A stretch of DNA of 64,000 nt from Bacillota bacterium. GTDB lineage: Bacteria; Bacillota; Clostridia; Acetivibrionales; DSM-1351. The stretch spans positions 62,001 to 126,000 of the forward strand of contig JAEWAX010000133.1 in assembly GCA_023391425.1 (NCBI GenBank), in the 5' to 3' direction. This document shows, piece after piece, positions 35,085-43,735 of this stretch. The notes beneath the pieces are model-generated. The model ran no database searches, was not told the DNA's origin, and saw only the letters and a list, made by a program, of their open reading frames with translations. How positions within the stretch are numbered: the stretch's first letter is position 1; every line of letters begins with the position of its first letter. The position numbers were made by a program, and so were the translations under genes.

Positions 35085-36449
35085 TTACATTACAATTTCA
35101 AAATCTTCATCTGAGCATTCTTTGTCTTGTCTGTCCATAAGCGCATCAGCAATCATTTCAACCAATCTCATAGCTCCTTTATAGCCTACGATTGGAAAAT
35201 AGGAATGTGCATATCTGTCAAGAACCGGAAATCCAGCACGAACAAACGGAATATTCTCTGCTCTTGCAATCTGTTTTCCATAAGTAGTTCCTAATAGTAA
35301 ATCAACCTTTTCATTCTTAATCCACTGATGTAGTTCAAACAAATCACCTGCTGCCTTAGCAGTGCAACCTTCAACGCCATACTGCTCAAATAGGTTTTCT
35401 GCTAATCTTACAAAGTTTTCGCCAGGTGTACCTGTTAATACAAACTTTGGAATCATACCCATTTCCAGAACTAGACGAGTCAAACCTAACACAGTATCAG
35501 GGTCTCCAAATATTGCTACAGTTTTATTATAGAAGTAAGAATGTGCATCAAGGATCAGGTCTACCAATTGTCCACGTTCTTCCTCAAGTTCATATGGAAC
35601 TTGTTCATTTGATAATTGTGTTAGTTCCATAATAAACTTGTCAGTTGCATCAATTCCAATGGGTAGCGGAAGCAGTGTATAAGGCACCTTACATTTTCTT
35701 TCTAATACCGTGGCTGGTTCTTCACTAGTCAGCTCACCCAGGGCCAAAACCTTTTTACAATCACCCAAACCTACAATTTCAGGAACAGTTGTGCCTCCTT
35801 TAGGATACATTGAGTAGTCTCCTGTCATTGGCGAATCCATAACACCACTTTGATCTGGAAACATTGTAAAAGGTATTTTCATTAAACTTACTATTTTTTT
35901 CATTTCTCTTATATCACCTGGATTCACAAAGCCTGGAAAAATAGCAATTTTGCCATTACTAGTACCTGTTGACTTTGAAAGATAGGTAATAAAACCTGAC
36001 ATCATATTATAAAACCCGTTTATATGTGATCCTACATAACTTGGTGTATTCGAGTGTACAACTAATTTTCCCTCTGGAATGTCCATGTCTTGAATATATG
36101 CATTTAAGTCATCACCTATAGTCTCACTGAGGCAAGTAGTATGCACTGCAATAATGTCTGGATCATATATGTCAAAAACATTCTTTACACCTGTTCTAAT
36201 ATTGCTACCACCACCAAATACAGATGCACCTTCTGTAAAGGAGCTTGTAGATGCAATAGCTGGTTCTTTGAAATGTCTTGTCAAAAATGTTCTGTGATAT
36301 GAAGCACAACCCTGCGAACCATGACTGTGAGGCATACAGTTATGTACTCCAAGTGCTGCGTATATTGCGCCAACAGGTTGACAAGTTTTACATGGATTTA
36401 CTCTAAGAGCACTACGATTTGAAGTTTCTTTTGGAGTTAATTTAAGCAT
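35085..36449 (-). CDS. nifK: nitrogenase MoFe protein beta subunit
   Basis: A 454-residue short-form NifK, lacking the long N-terminus of proteobacterial enzymes, as in C. pasteurianum. P-cluster cysteine regions are RVNPCKTCQPVG, HGSQGCASYHR and VHTTCLSETIGDD. It pairs with NifD to hold the P-cluster. Start codon and nifD stop share one base (TAATG), indicating coupled translation. No vnfG/anfG gene separates D and K, so this is the molybdenum enzyme. Confidence 0.97.
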   Translation of the reverse strand: MLKLTPKETSNRSALRVNPCKTCQPVGAIYAALGVHNCMPHSHGSQGCASYHRTFLTRHFKEPAIASTSSFTEGASVFGGGSNIRTGVKNVFDIYDPDIIAVHTTCLSETIGDDLNAYIQDMDIPEGKLVVHSNTPSYVGSHINGFYNMMSGFITYLSKSTGTSNGKIAIFPGFVNPGDIREMKKIVSLMKIPFTMFPDQSGVMDSPMTGDYSMYPKGGTTVPEIVGLGDCKKVLALGELTSEEPATVLERKCKVPYTLLPLPIGIDATDKFIMELTQLSNEQVPYELEEERGQLVDLILDAHSYFYNKTVAIFGDPDTVLGLTRLVLEMGMIPKFVLTGTPGENFVRLAENLFEQYGVEGCTAKAAGDLFELHQWIKNEKVDLLLGTTYGKQIARAENIPFVRAGFPVLDRYAHSYFPIVGYKGAMRLVEMIADALMDRQDKECSDEDFEIVM

Positions 36450-38041
36450 TATTCCTCACCTCCCACTAATTTTGCCTTAAGTGTTGATTTGTTTTTCCAA
36501 GGTGGTGTTACCAAGCCCCATGCTGGAGTGTAAAGTCCCATAGTAACATCATGAGCGAAATTTATTGCACCTTTAAAACCAGCATATGGTCCACTGTAAT
36601 CATAAGAGTGCAATTGTTTAGAAACAACGCCTGATTTTTGTAAAACATATTTATCCTTAATACCTGAGAAAAACAAATCAGGCTTTAATAGTTTTACAAA
36701 TTCTTCAGTTTCAAAATGGTTTAAATCATCTACAACGATACTACCGTTGTCCATATCCTTGATAATACCTTTGTAGTCTTCTAGAGGTATTTTTGTTTTT
36801 AATTCCTTGATTTGTTCTTCGGACAGATATGCACGGTACTTCTGCTCATCCTTTTCAACCTCCAGGTGCTCAATATTTTTGCTATCAGCATCCTCTTTAA
36901 TATTTGGTATAACGTCTCTACCCTCATAATCATCTCTGTGAGCAAATTCATGACCAGCAAGAACGGTTTTTACTCCAAAATCAGCAAGTAAATTTTGATA
37001 ATGATGAGCTCTTGAGCCTCCAACATAAAGAGCTGCTGTTTTACCTTTTAATTTTGAAAAATAATAGTCCTTTTGTTCAGCAATACTTGCCAGTTCATCA
37101 GCAATGACTTCTTCAGTTCTTTGCGCTAATTCCTTATCTCCGAAATAAGTTGCCATATCACGTAGTGATTTAACTATTGCATCTAGCCCAATAAAGTTTA
37201 CCTTAATCCAATCAATACCATATTTTGCTTTCATCATCTCTGCAATATAGTTTATAGAACGATGACATTGTACAAGATTTAAATTTGCCACATGTGAATT
37301 TTTTAATGTTTCGTAGCTACCATCGCCAGTGAAGACACAGGCCACTTCATATCCAATTCTTTTTAAAATTCTCTCTGTTTCCCAACCGTCACCACCAATA
37401 TTGTATTCACCTAAAATATTAACAGTAAACTTCTTTGTAGGCTGCGCATCGCCTGTGCCTATAACCCTTTTCATTAAAACATTATTAGCAATATGGTGAC
37501 CACCGCTTTGGCTTACTCCTTTATATCCTTCACAGCTGTATGCCATGCAAGAAATACCATATTCTTTCTCAGTATCAGCCGCCACTGCATGAATATCGTC
37601 ACCTATCAGACCTACTGGGCAAGTAGCACAAATCATAATGCACTTAGGATGGAATATCTCTATTGCTTCTTTTATTGCTTGCCTTAGTTTTTTCTCGCCA
37701 CCAAAAACAATGTCAGATTCTTGAAGGTCAGTTGAAAAGCAATATTCAATAAAGTTCTTTCCATCTTCTGTTTTTGCCTTATTTCGTCTTGTTCCCCAGG
37801 AGTATAACCCGCAACCAATAGGTCCATGAGTTAGTACTAATACATCCTTTAAAGGACCTAGTACAACACCCTTACAGCCTGCATAACAGCATCCTCTGTT
37901 AGTCATAATTCCAGGTATACTTCTACTATTTGCAGCAATTGGTTGGTTCTTTGTTACTTCATTAACCTCTATAATATGTTCTTTCCTATTTTTGTAAACT
38001 TTTGCACTGTATTTATCTAGAACAATATTTCTTGCATTCAT
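36449..38041 (-). CDS. nifD: nitrogenase MoFe protein alpha subunit
   Basis: About 530 residues. P-cluster cysteines lie in GCCYAGCKGV, GPIGCGLYSW and ICATCPVGLIGDD. The FeMo-co ligands are the Cys of NLVQCHRSINYI and the His of LHSYDYSGPYAGF. A charged insertion of about 50 residues near 385-435 (EHLEVEKDEQKYRAYLSEEQ region) matches the clostridial NifD insertion. The ATG at 38041 is preceded by AGGTGG/GAGG; an upstream GTG at 38053 is less likely. Confidence 0.97.
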   Translation of the reverse strand: MNARNIVLDKYSAKVYKNRKEHIIEVNEVTKNQPIAANSRSIPGIMTNRGCCYAGCKGVVLGPLKDVLVLTHGPIGCGLYSWGTRRNKAKTEDGKNFIEYCFSTDLQESDIVFGGEKKLRQAIKEAIEIFHPKCIMICATCPVGLIGDDIHAVAADTEKEYGISCMAYSCEGYKGVSQSGGHHIANNVLMKRVIGTGDAQPTKKFTVNILGEYNIGGDGWETERILKRIGYEVACVFTGDGSYETLKNSHVANLNLVQCHRSINYIAEMMKAKYGIDWIKVNFIGLDAIVKSLRDMATYFGDKELAQRTEEVIADELASIAEQKDYYFSKLKGKTAALYVGGSRAHHYQNLLADFGVKTVLAGHEFAHRDDYEGRDVIPNIKEDADSKNIEHLEVEKDEQKYRAYLSEEQIKELKTKIPLEDYKGIIKDMDNGSIVVDDLNHFETEEFVKLLKPDLFFSGIKDKYVLQKSGVVSKQLHSYDYSGPYAGFKGAINFAHDVTMGLYTPAWGLVTPPWKNKSTLKAKLVGGEE

Positions 38042-38060
38042 TTGCCTCACCACCTATTTT

Positions 38061-38435
38061 TTATAGTACGGTTTCGCCAGTTCTAACCTTATAGGTTTCT
38101 TCTATTGGGAGAATAAATATTTTCCCATCTCCTGGGTTACCCGTTTGATTAGCCTTAAATATGGTTTTAACCGCCAAGTCTACTTGATCATCCTCAATAA
38201 CTATTGTAAAAAATCTCTTTGGAATCAATCTTGCACTCTCTGTAAATGCTTCGCCAACCTGGGAAACTGGAAGGTCACCTGTTTCCAAAATATAGTTTAA
38301 AACTGTTGCATCAAGACTTTTCTTTCCCCTTCCCAAACAAGGTCTGCAGCAGAATGCTGGAAAACCCGCATTAGCAAGAGCTTCTTTAGTTTTATTCACC
38401 TTATTGGTACGAATAAAAGCCATTATCTCTTTCAT
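38061..38435 (-). CDS. nifI2: PII-like nitrogenase regulator NifI2
   Basis: A 124-residue PII family protein: MAFIRTNKVNKTKEALANAGFPAF at the start, a long variable T-loop, and GNPGDGKIFILPIEETYKVRTGE at the end. NifI1 and NifI2 form a complex that blocks NifH-NifDK contact when nitrogen is sufficient and releases on 2-oxoglutarate and ATP binding. Position between nifH and nifD is diagnostic. Confidence 0.93.
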   Translation of the reverse strand: MKEIMAFIRTNKVNKTKEALANAGFPAFCCRPCLGRGKKSLDATVLNYILETGDLPVSQVGEAFTESARLIPKRFFTIVIEDDQVDLAVKTIFKANQTGNPGDGKIFILPIEETYKVRTGETVL

Positions 38436-38446
38436 AAACCTACCTC

Positions 38447-38785
38447 CTACAGTCCTTGCTTTGCAGTACTAATGGTATAAGCATCCAATACTGAGCTAAT
38501 AAAGATTCTACCATCTCCGAAATTGCCCTTTTCTCCTGTTCGTGCATTTCTCATTATTACTTTAACAACATCATCTTTGTCCTCATCATTTACTACCACC
38601 AAAAGCATTTCCTTAGGAATTTCATCATACTGAACGTCTCCGATTACGATACCCTTTTGTTTACCTCTTCCATATACATCCATCTTTGTTACTGCTGGAA
38701 AGCCAGCTGATAATAATTCTGAAAGTACTATACCTGTTTTTTCAGGCCTAATAATTGCTCTTATCAATAACATATTCTTATCCAC
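38447..38785 (-). CDS. nifI1: PII-like nitrogenase regulator NifI1
   Basis: A 112-residue PII family protein: LLIRAIIRPEKTGIVLSELL, a T-loop starting VYGRGKQKG, and the B-loop TGEKGNFGDGRIFISSV. First of two nifI genes after nifH, 11 bp before nifI2. Partner role as for the nifI2 product: post-translational switch-off of nitrogenase. Confidence 0.94.
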   Translation of the reverse strand: MDKNMLLIRAIIRPEKTGIVLSELLSAGFPAVTKMDVYGRGKQKGIVIGDVQYDEIPKEMLLVVVNDEDKDDVVKVIMRNARTGEKGNFGDGRIFISSVLDAYTISTAKQGL

Positions 38786-38867
38786 CTTTCATTAATAAAG
38801 TCTATTTATACTAGCTTGCATTTAAACGGTTTGTATTGTTAATTTGTATCGATAATTTAGTAGTAAA

Positions 38868-39689
38868 TTATATATCCATAAGACCATGTTCCATTAACAG
38901 TGCTTCCAATCTATCTTGAGAAAGTGGCTTAGGAACAACATATAACTGATTTTCATCAATTTTCTTAGCAAGAGTTCTATATTCATCTGCCTGAGCACAC
39001 TCCGGATCAAACTCGATAACTGTTTTCTTGTGTATTTCTGCACGTTGCACCATATTTTCCCTTGGCACGAAATGAATCATTTGCGATCCCAGTTCCTTTG
39101 CAAAAGCTTCAACCAGTGCAGCCTCACCATCAACCTTACGGCTATTGCAAATAATTCCTCCCAATCTACAACCACCGGTGTTTGCATATTTCAGAATACC
39201 TTTTGCTATATTATTTGCAGCATAGAGTGCCATCATTTCTCCACTTGCAACAATGTAAATCTCTTGTGCCTTTCCTTCACGCAGTGGCATTGCAAAGCCT
39301 CCACATACAACGTCTCCAAGTACATCGTAGAAAACATAATCAAGACTATCCTCATATGCTCCTAGCCTTTCCAGCAAACCAATAGAAGTGATAATACCAC
39401 GTCCAGCACAGCCAACTCCAGGTTCAGGACCACCCGACTCTACACAATTGATACCTGCAAAGCCTTTTTTCATAACTAGGTCCAAATCGATGTCCTCACC
39501 CTCTTCCCTAAGAGTATCCAATACTGTTTCTTGTGCAAGACCACCTAAAATCAATCTAGTGGAGTCTGCCTTTGGGTCACATCCAACAATCATAATTTTT
39601 TTACCCATCTCACCCAAACCTGCTGTTAAGTTTTGAGTTGTTGTTGATTTACCAATTCCACCTTTACCATAAATAGCTACCTGTCTCAT
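38868..39689 (-). CDS. nifH: nitrogenase Fe protein (dinitrogenase reductase)
   Basis: A 273-residue P-loop ATPase. It has GKGGIGKST, the switch regions DPKADST and DVLGDVVCGGFAMP, and the two [4Fe-4S] cysteines (in GCAGRGI and DVVCGG). It passes electrons to NifDK with ATP hydrolysis. First gene of the nif operon. The leader upstream contains a promoter and two terminator-like hairpins. It ends short (LMEHGLMDI), as in clostridial NifH. Confidence 0.98.
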   Translation of the reverse strand: MRQVAIYGKGGIGKSTTTQNLTAGLGEMGKKIMIVGCDPKADSTRLILGGLAQETVLDTLREEGEDIDLDLVMKKGFAGINCVESGGPEPGVGCAGRGIITSIGLLERLGAYEDSLDYVFYDVLGDVVCGGFAMPLREGKAQEIYIVASGEMMALYAANNIAKGILKYANTGGCRLGGIICNSRKVDGEAALVEAFAKELGSQMIHFVPRENMVQRAEIHKKTVIEFDPECAQADEYRTLAKKIDENQLYVVPKPLSQDRLEALLMEHGLMDI

Positions 39690-39727
39690 AATAAATACCT
39701 CCCATTTCTATTTTTTTAAAAATAAAA

Positions 39728-39770
39728 GGCCCTTAAACCATAGCTTTTTCACAAGCTAACGTTAAAGACC
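39728..39770 (-). terminator. terminator-like hairpin 2 in the nifH leader
   Basis: In the minus-strand transcript the arm at 39770-39753 pairs with 39746-39728 (about 17 pairs with a few G-U, loop of 6) and is followed by UUUUAUUUUU, some 40 nt before nifH. The hairpin AGAC-GAAGAG-GTCT overlaps its 5' arm and could be an antiterminating alternative. Confidence 0.7.
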
Positions 39771-39801
39771 TCTTCGTCTGCCGAACAGTTTCTAACCTAA
39801 A

Positions 39802-39893
39802 TATACTAGATAATAACAGAAAAAGTCTCGATATTCACGTAATAGTAGAATATGAGACTTCGTCGTCGTTTTTCAATTTTTTTATCTAGTATA
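39802..39893 (-). ncRNA. structured 5' leader of nifH with terminator-like hairpin 1
   Basis: TATACTAGATAA (39802-39813) pairs exactly with TTATCTAGTATA (39882-39893), enclosing a 13-bp stem with one bulge (39823-39836 with 39848-39860). On the transcript that inner stem is followed by TTTTTCT, so it can act as a terminator. The outer stem begins right at the predicted transcription start. Confidence 0.65.
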
Positions 39894-39898
39894 CTATG

Positions 39899-39927
39899 AG
39901 TATATAGAGAATTCTAACAACTAACAA
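39899..39927 (-). promoter_or_regulatory. predicted nifH promoter
   Basis: Minus strand: TTGTTA (39927-39922), 17-bp spacer, TATACT (39904-39899). The start would fall near 39892, giving a leader of about 200 nt. This is a sigma-70-type promoter; I see no -24/-12 sigma-54 motif. Confidence 0.6.
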
Positions 39928-40023
39928 TGCACGTACTGGTAAATAATTGCTATTATTTCTATATCAGTTTTGTGTATACTTCACAAATTTGTACTATTTT
40001 CAATACAAACTGCTAAACAGCAG

Positions 40024-40105
40024 TTGCTTATTCACATCCCGCATTCTATAATAAAATTAATGCAAAGGAGCGCATCAAGCTAAAACTTGATTCGCTTCTT
40101 TTTTT
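40024..40105 (+). promoter_or_regulatory. promoter followed at once by a terminator, upstream of anfO-like gene
   Basis: TTGCTT (40024-40029), 17-bp spacer, TATAAT (40047-40052). About 12 nt after the predicted start a hairpin GCGCATCAAG (40070-40079) with CTTGATTCGC (40086-40095) precedes TTCTTTTTTT. The result is either a tiny RNA of about 45 nt or an attenuator for the gene at 40165. Confidence 0.65.
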
Positions 40106-40164
40106 ATTATTCAAGCTTGTTTTATTTGAAATACTTATAGAACTTAACATTGAGGGGGATTCTG

Positions 40165-40797
40165 ATGTCAAATAAAATTGCAGTAATTGTAGATGCTACA
40201 AAATCACTTTCGTCTTTTGAGGCTGGCTCTTATATCAATGTATATTGCAAGTATAATAGCAATTGGAAATTGGAGGATGAAATTGGATTTTCACTCAATC
40301 ACTCCACTACAATATCTGATTTTCGTGACTATATTAGAACAATTATTTTAAAGCTGGAGGATTGTAAAATCATAATAGGTAAAACAGTATCTGGATTGCC
40401 TTACAATATTTTAGATAGAATGGGGTTCGCAATTTTTGAAGTAGAAGATATTTCAGCTTTATCATTAGATGATATATTTTCAGAGGTACAAGAGTACAAA
40501 AATAATAAAGATGATTTTAGTGTAAAGGTATCATCTTCACCAATAGAAACAGATATAGCAGGAGAATACTTTTTGAACTTAATTGAATTACAGGAAAAAC
40601 ATCCTGAAATTTCTTCTAAAAAGGCATTGCAGGAATTTATATTAACAACACCTTTTTATAAGTTAGAACTGATTTGCAGTCATGTTCCACCATGGTTTGA
40701 AAATGTTCTCCCTGCAAGAAAACTAACCTATACTACAGAAGAGATGCAAAGATGCATGTACAGAGTTACTGTTTATAAGAAAATATGTGAATGTTAA
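40165..40797 (+). CDS. AnfO-like nitrogenase-associated protein
   Basis: A 210-residue soluble protein resembling the AnfO family named from Fe-only nitrogenase clusters (MSNKIAVIVD, SLSSFEAGSYINVY, LEDCKIIIGKTVSGLPYNILD). It is also found beside Mo nitrogenase genes in Clostridia. The start ATG at 40165 has GAGGGGG 5 nt upstream. It is divergent from nifH. Its biochemical role is unknown; a cofactor or redox accessory function is often assumed. No Fe-only structural genes are in this window. Confidence 0.6.
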   Translation: MSNKIAVIVDATKSLSSFEAGSYINVYCKYNSNWKLEDEIGFSLNHSTTISDFRDYIRTIILKLEDCKIIIGKTVSGLPYNILDRMGFAIFEVEDISALSLDDIFSEVQEYKNNKDDFSVKVSSSPIETDIAGEYFLNLIELQEKHPEISSKKALQEFILTTPFYKLELICSHVPPWFENVLPARKLTYTTEEMQRCMYRVTVYKKICEC

Positions 40798-40853
40798 TCA
40801 AATTGTATAGTTTATTTGGCTTTCTATAGTTTTAAGTTAATTTTAATTCATTT

Positions 40854-41122
40854 ACTCAACTTTCCCAGTTAAATTGTAGGTGCTCGAACTTATCAATGGA
40901 AAGTTGGGTTAAAAATAATTGCATGAATTAGTTGGTGAATCGAAGTGTTTTTGCCGGAAAACCGACAGGATGTCGATTTTAGCACACTATGAACCATGGA
41001 TGGTGAATGTGTGCGACGGCTAAAACGCTGAGATGAACAATTACTAATTCAAGCAATTATTTTGGCAACAAACCATTGATAAGTTTGAGCACCGATAGAT
41101 TTTTTATGTAGGAAAGTTGAGT
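40854..41122. ncRNA. large nested-hairpin RNA candidate of about 270 nt
   Basis: Successive long-range pairs close one inside another. They are ACTCAACTTTCC (40854) with 41111-41122; 40879-40899 with 41073-41093 (one mismatch in 21); 40917-40932 with 41043-41058; and GCCG (40953) with CGGC (41017). Inside are two hairpins, CGAC-AGGAT-GTCG (40963-40975) and 40982-41013, both showing GGATG in or near the loop. This is a three-way junction on a long coaxial stem. Direction is uncertain because of symmetry. The family is not recognised with certainty; the raiA motif RNA of Firmicutes is the first to test. Confidence 0.7.
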
Positions 41123-41197
41123 CATTTATTTGAGTAAGAAAAGCTTGTACTTTTTAATATTTTGTATTTACGATGTGGCAGTAAGGAGGCTATTAGT

Positions 41198-42108
41198 ATG
41201 GAGATAATGGAAAAAGCAAATAGCGTTTATGAAAATCTAATAGGTGTTACAAATGAATATCGTTTTGAAAATGGGTCTATTAAAGATTGTATGCTAAACC
41301 AGAAGAATATTATATCAACGAAATATGGTGACCTTATTCCTAAATACGGAGCAGAAGAAGTAGGTACAGCTCTTCACTTTCATTTTATGAGGGTGGAGCG
41401 GTTAAGAGTATTTCTCTAGAAACGCAAACTGATATTACTACGGCAATCGGTACTTTTCCAGCTGATCTAGTAACCTTTTACGAGAGTGGTGCTATAAAAC
41501 GACTTTTTCCCTTAAATGGGAAAATCAGCGGATATTGGACAGAAGCAGATGAAGAGAAACTATGTCAGAATTTTCAGTTTCACTTTCCTTTCGGAGGCTT
41601 CACTGCAAAAATTATTAATCTTAATTTTTATGAAAGCGGAAAGCTTAAAGCAATGACCTTGTGGCCGGGAGAATCTATTATTCTGAGAACAGAGCTTGGT
41701 TTATTACCTGTCAGGATTGGATTCTCCCTATATGAAGACGGCAAAATAAGATCTATTGAGCCCACATATGAAATTACAATTGCTACCCCTATAGGAAACA
41801 TAAATGCATATGATGAAAATGCACTTGGAATATGCGGTGACAGAAATTCTCTTTGTTTTAATAAAAATGGTAGTATATCAGCTCTAACTACTTGCAGCAG
41901 TAAAATTGAAGTATTTAATAATGAAGGAACTATCGAAACAATGGAGCCTGTAATTAAAACTAATCCTCTTATGAATGACCAGCTTATTGTAATTCCATTA
42001 AAAATAACCTTTGAAAATCATTATGTAAGATTTGAAGGTGAGAACACTCACGTCTATGATATTAAAACTACCAAGCTTACAGTTGTAAATGATAGTGTAT
42101 ATAAATAA
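41198..42108 (+). pseudogene. uncharacterised nif-linked protein, broken by a one-base frameshift
   Basis: From the ATG at 41198 (AAGGAGG 8 nt upstream) a frame runs to about 41385 and is then lost. The protein continues in the next frame (GGAVKSISLETQTDITTAIG) without interruption to the stop at 42108. Adding one T in the TTTT run at 41383-41386 joins FHF to YEGGAVKS. The whole would be about 303 residues with MORN-like strand repeats (FYESGAIKRLFPLNGKISG; LNFYESGKLKAMTLWPGE). I do not know its function. Either a recent mutation or a sequence error. Confidence 0.6.
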
Positions 42109-42307
42109 GTTGCTAGCTATTCATGTGGAGACTGCTCTAGCTGCAGCTTATGTAAATAAGCTACAAAACTATAAAATAATCGAACAGGGTACTATTACAA
42201 TTTATGAAAGATTGAATGAATCCGCACTCTTTAATCAAGTATTGTCTGAAAACAGACTTGCTATCAGCATTCCAAACCAGTCCAAAAAAACATACCCTAT
42301 AAGGTAG
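42089..42307 (+). pseudogene. C-terminal remnant of an ABC transporter ATPase
   Basis: 72 codons whose product (VNKLQNYKIIEQGTITIYER, LNESALFNQVLSENRLAIS) resembles the C-terminal tail of BcrA-type multidrug ABC ATPases. The nucleotide-binding domain is missing. It overlaps the end of the frameshifted gene and is followed by a terminator. Most likely a decayed fragment; the match is by eye only. Confidence 0.35.
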
Positions 42308-42329
42308 ACTCTTTCTACTTATAGGGTAC
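42293..42329 (+). terminator. hairpin terminator
   Basis: TACCCTATAAG and its complement near 42319-42329 plus inner TAGA/TCTA make an interrupted stem of about 14 bp, followed by a weak T-rich tail. It separates the plus-strand genes from the convergent dehydrogenase gene. Confidence 0.6.
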
Positions 42330-42377
42330 TTTAATTTTATAAAATATGATTTTTTTATTTAGTATATCAAAATTTAC

Positions 42378-43418
42378 TTAGTCTATCTTAATAACTGCCT
42401 TAACTACATCTTGTTTATTATTAATTGCATAGTCAAATGCTTTTGCAGTATCCTCAAAATTAAATTCATGAGTAACAATGCCTGATATATCAATCATACC
42501 CTTTGAAATAGCTTTTATAGCTTGAGGATAAATATTTCTGTATCTAAATACTGATTTAATCTGAGCTTCTTTAGCCATAATTTTTGCAAAATTATACTCA
42601 ATAATATCCTGTGGCGCCAACCCAACAAGAACTACGCAACCACCGTTTTTAATTAAATAAGGCGTTTGTGAAATGGTTCTAGCAGACCCAGCAGTTTCAA
42701 TTACAACATCAACACCATTGTTATTTGTTAGTTTATCAATTTCAACAAATATATCGCTTTCCAAAGCATTTATAACTGTTGTCGCTCCTAGTTTTTTTGC
42801 AAACTCAAGTCTTTTTGGAATTACGTCTACTACTGTGATATCAGCTGCACCATTTGCCTTACAAGCAAGCAGAGTAACAAGTCCTATTGTTCCAGCGCCA
42901 AGTATTACAACTGAGTCGCCTAGCTTAACATTTCCCTGATTTGCGGCATGTATACCAACTGCTAAAGGCTCAACAAGAGCTCCTTCCTTTGTAGAGATAT
43001 TATCTGGAAGTTTGAAGGCCATATTCTCTGGAAATGCTATATAATTCATTAGACATCCATGGTATGGTGGTGTGGCCAAAAACTCTACAGCACGACATAA
43101 ATTATACTTACCAGCCTTACAAAATTCACATTGCCCACAAGTTTGGCCTGGCTCTAATGCTACTCTATCGCCAACCTTCAAATTTTCAACCTTTGTACCT
43201 ATTTCAACAACAGTTCCAGCACACTCGTGCCCAAGAATAAAGTCACCATTAACAACAAAATCACCTATTTTACCGTGCTCTAAATAGTGTACATCTGAAC
43301 CACATATTCCAACATATTCTAACTTAATAAGTACATCCTTCTCTTTGAGCTTTGGTATTTCAATATCCCGTATTTCCATCTTATTGATACCAGTCATATA
43401 TGCTGCTCTATTTTTCAT
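42378..43418 (-). CDS. zinc-dependent polyol (sorbitol/xylitol-type) dehydrogenase
   Basis: A 346-residue medium-chain dehydrogenase. The GroES-like catalytic domain has zinc ligands in VGICGSDVHYLEHG and GHECAG, and structural zinc cysteines in CGQCEFCKAGKYNLC. The Rossmann NAD domain has VVILGAGTIGLVTLLA. The DVHYLEHG motif points to the L-iditol/sorbitol/xylitol group. It probably belongs with the sugar ABC operon just upstream. The specific sugar alcohol is not predictable. Confidence 0.88.
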   Translation of the reverse strand: MKNRAAYMTGINKMEIRDIEIPKLKEKDVLIKLEYVGICGSDVHYLEHGKIGDFVVNGDFILGHECAGTVVEIGTKVENLKVGDRVALEPGQTCGQCEFCKAGKYNLCRAVEFLATPPYHGCLMNYIAFPENMAFKLPDNISTKEGALVEPLAVGIHAANQGNVKLGDSVVILGAGTIGLVTLLACKANGAADITVVDVIPKRLEFAKKLGATTVINALESDIFVEIDKLTNNNGVDVVIETAGSARTISQTPYLIKNGGCVVLVGLAPQDIIEYNFAKIMAKEAQIKSVFRYRNIYPQAIKAISKGMIDISGIVTHEFNFEDTAKAFDYAINNKQDVVKAVIKID

Positions 43419-43735
43419 AAATGAATCCTCCTTATAGAAAATCGTATATTAGTTTTTATATGTTTTATAGCATTAGCTATTTATTAGCCATAGTCTTGTT
43501 CATCTATTATTAATGTATAATTTAATTTCAATCCAATAAATCTTATATTTCTCACACTAATTTACAAAAAAATTTATAAAGTTTAACAAAATCGCACTAC
43601 TTTTAGGTTATCCGTAAATAACTTTCAATAGCTTTCAACAACATTCTTAAAAGTATAATTTATTTTAAAAGATAAAGATGCATGACGCTATTGGGTTCAC
43701 ACATCTTTATAAAAGCATTTTGTGAGTATTACTTG
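43419..43735. other. 317-bp gap between binding-protein and dehydrogenase genes
   Basis: No gene is seen. ATAAAGATG (43672-43680) pairs with CATCTTTAT (43702-43710) over a 21-nt loop and may end most ABC-operon transcripts. The rest is plain AT-rich sequence and probably holds the dehydrogenase promoter. Confidence 0.45.

Noticed and set aside
34923..39689. Vanadium or iron-only nitrogenase
   Set aside because: No G-subunit gene lies between nifD and nifK, and the cofactor and P-cluster motifs fit NifDK with the clostridial insertion.
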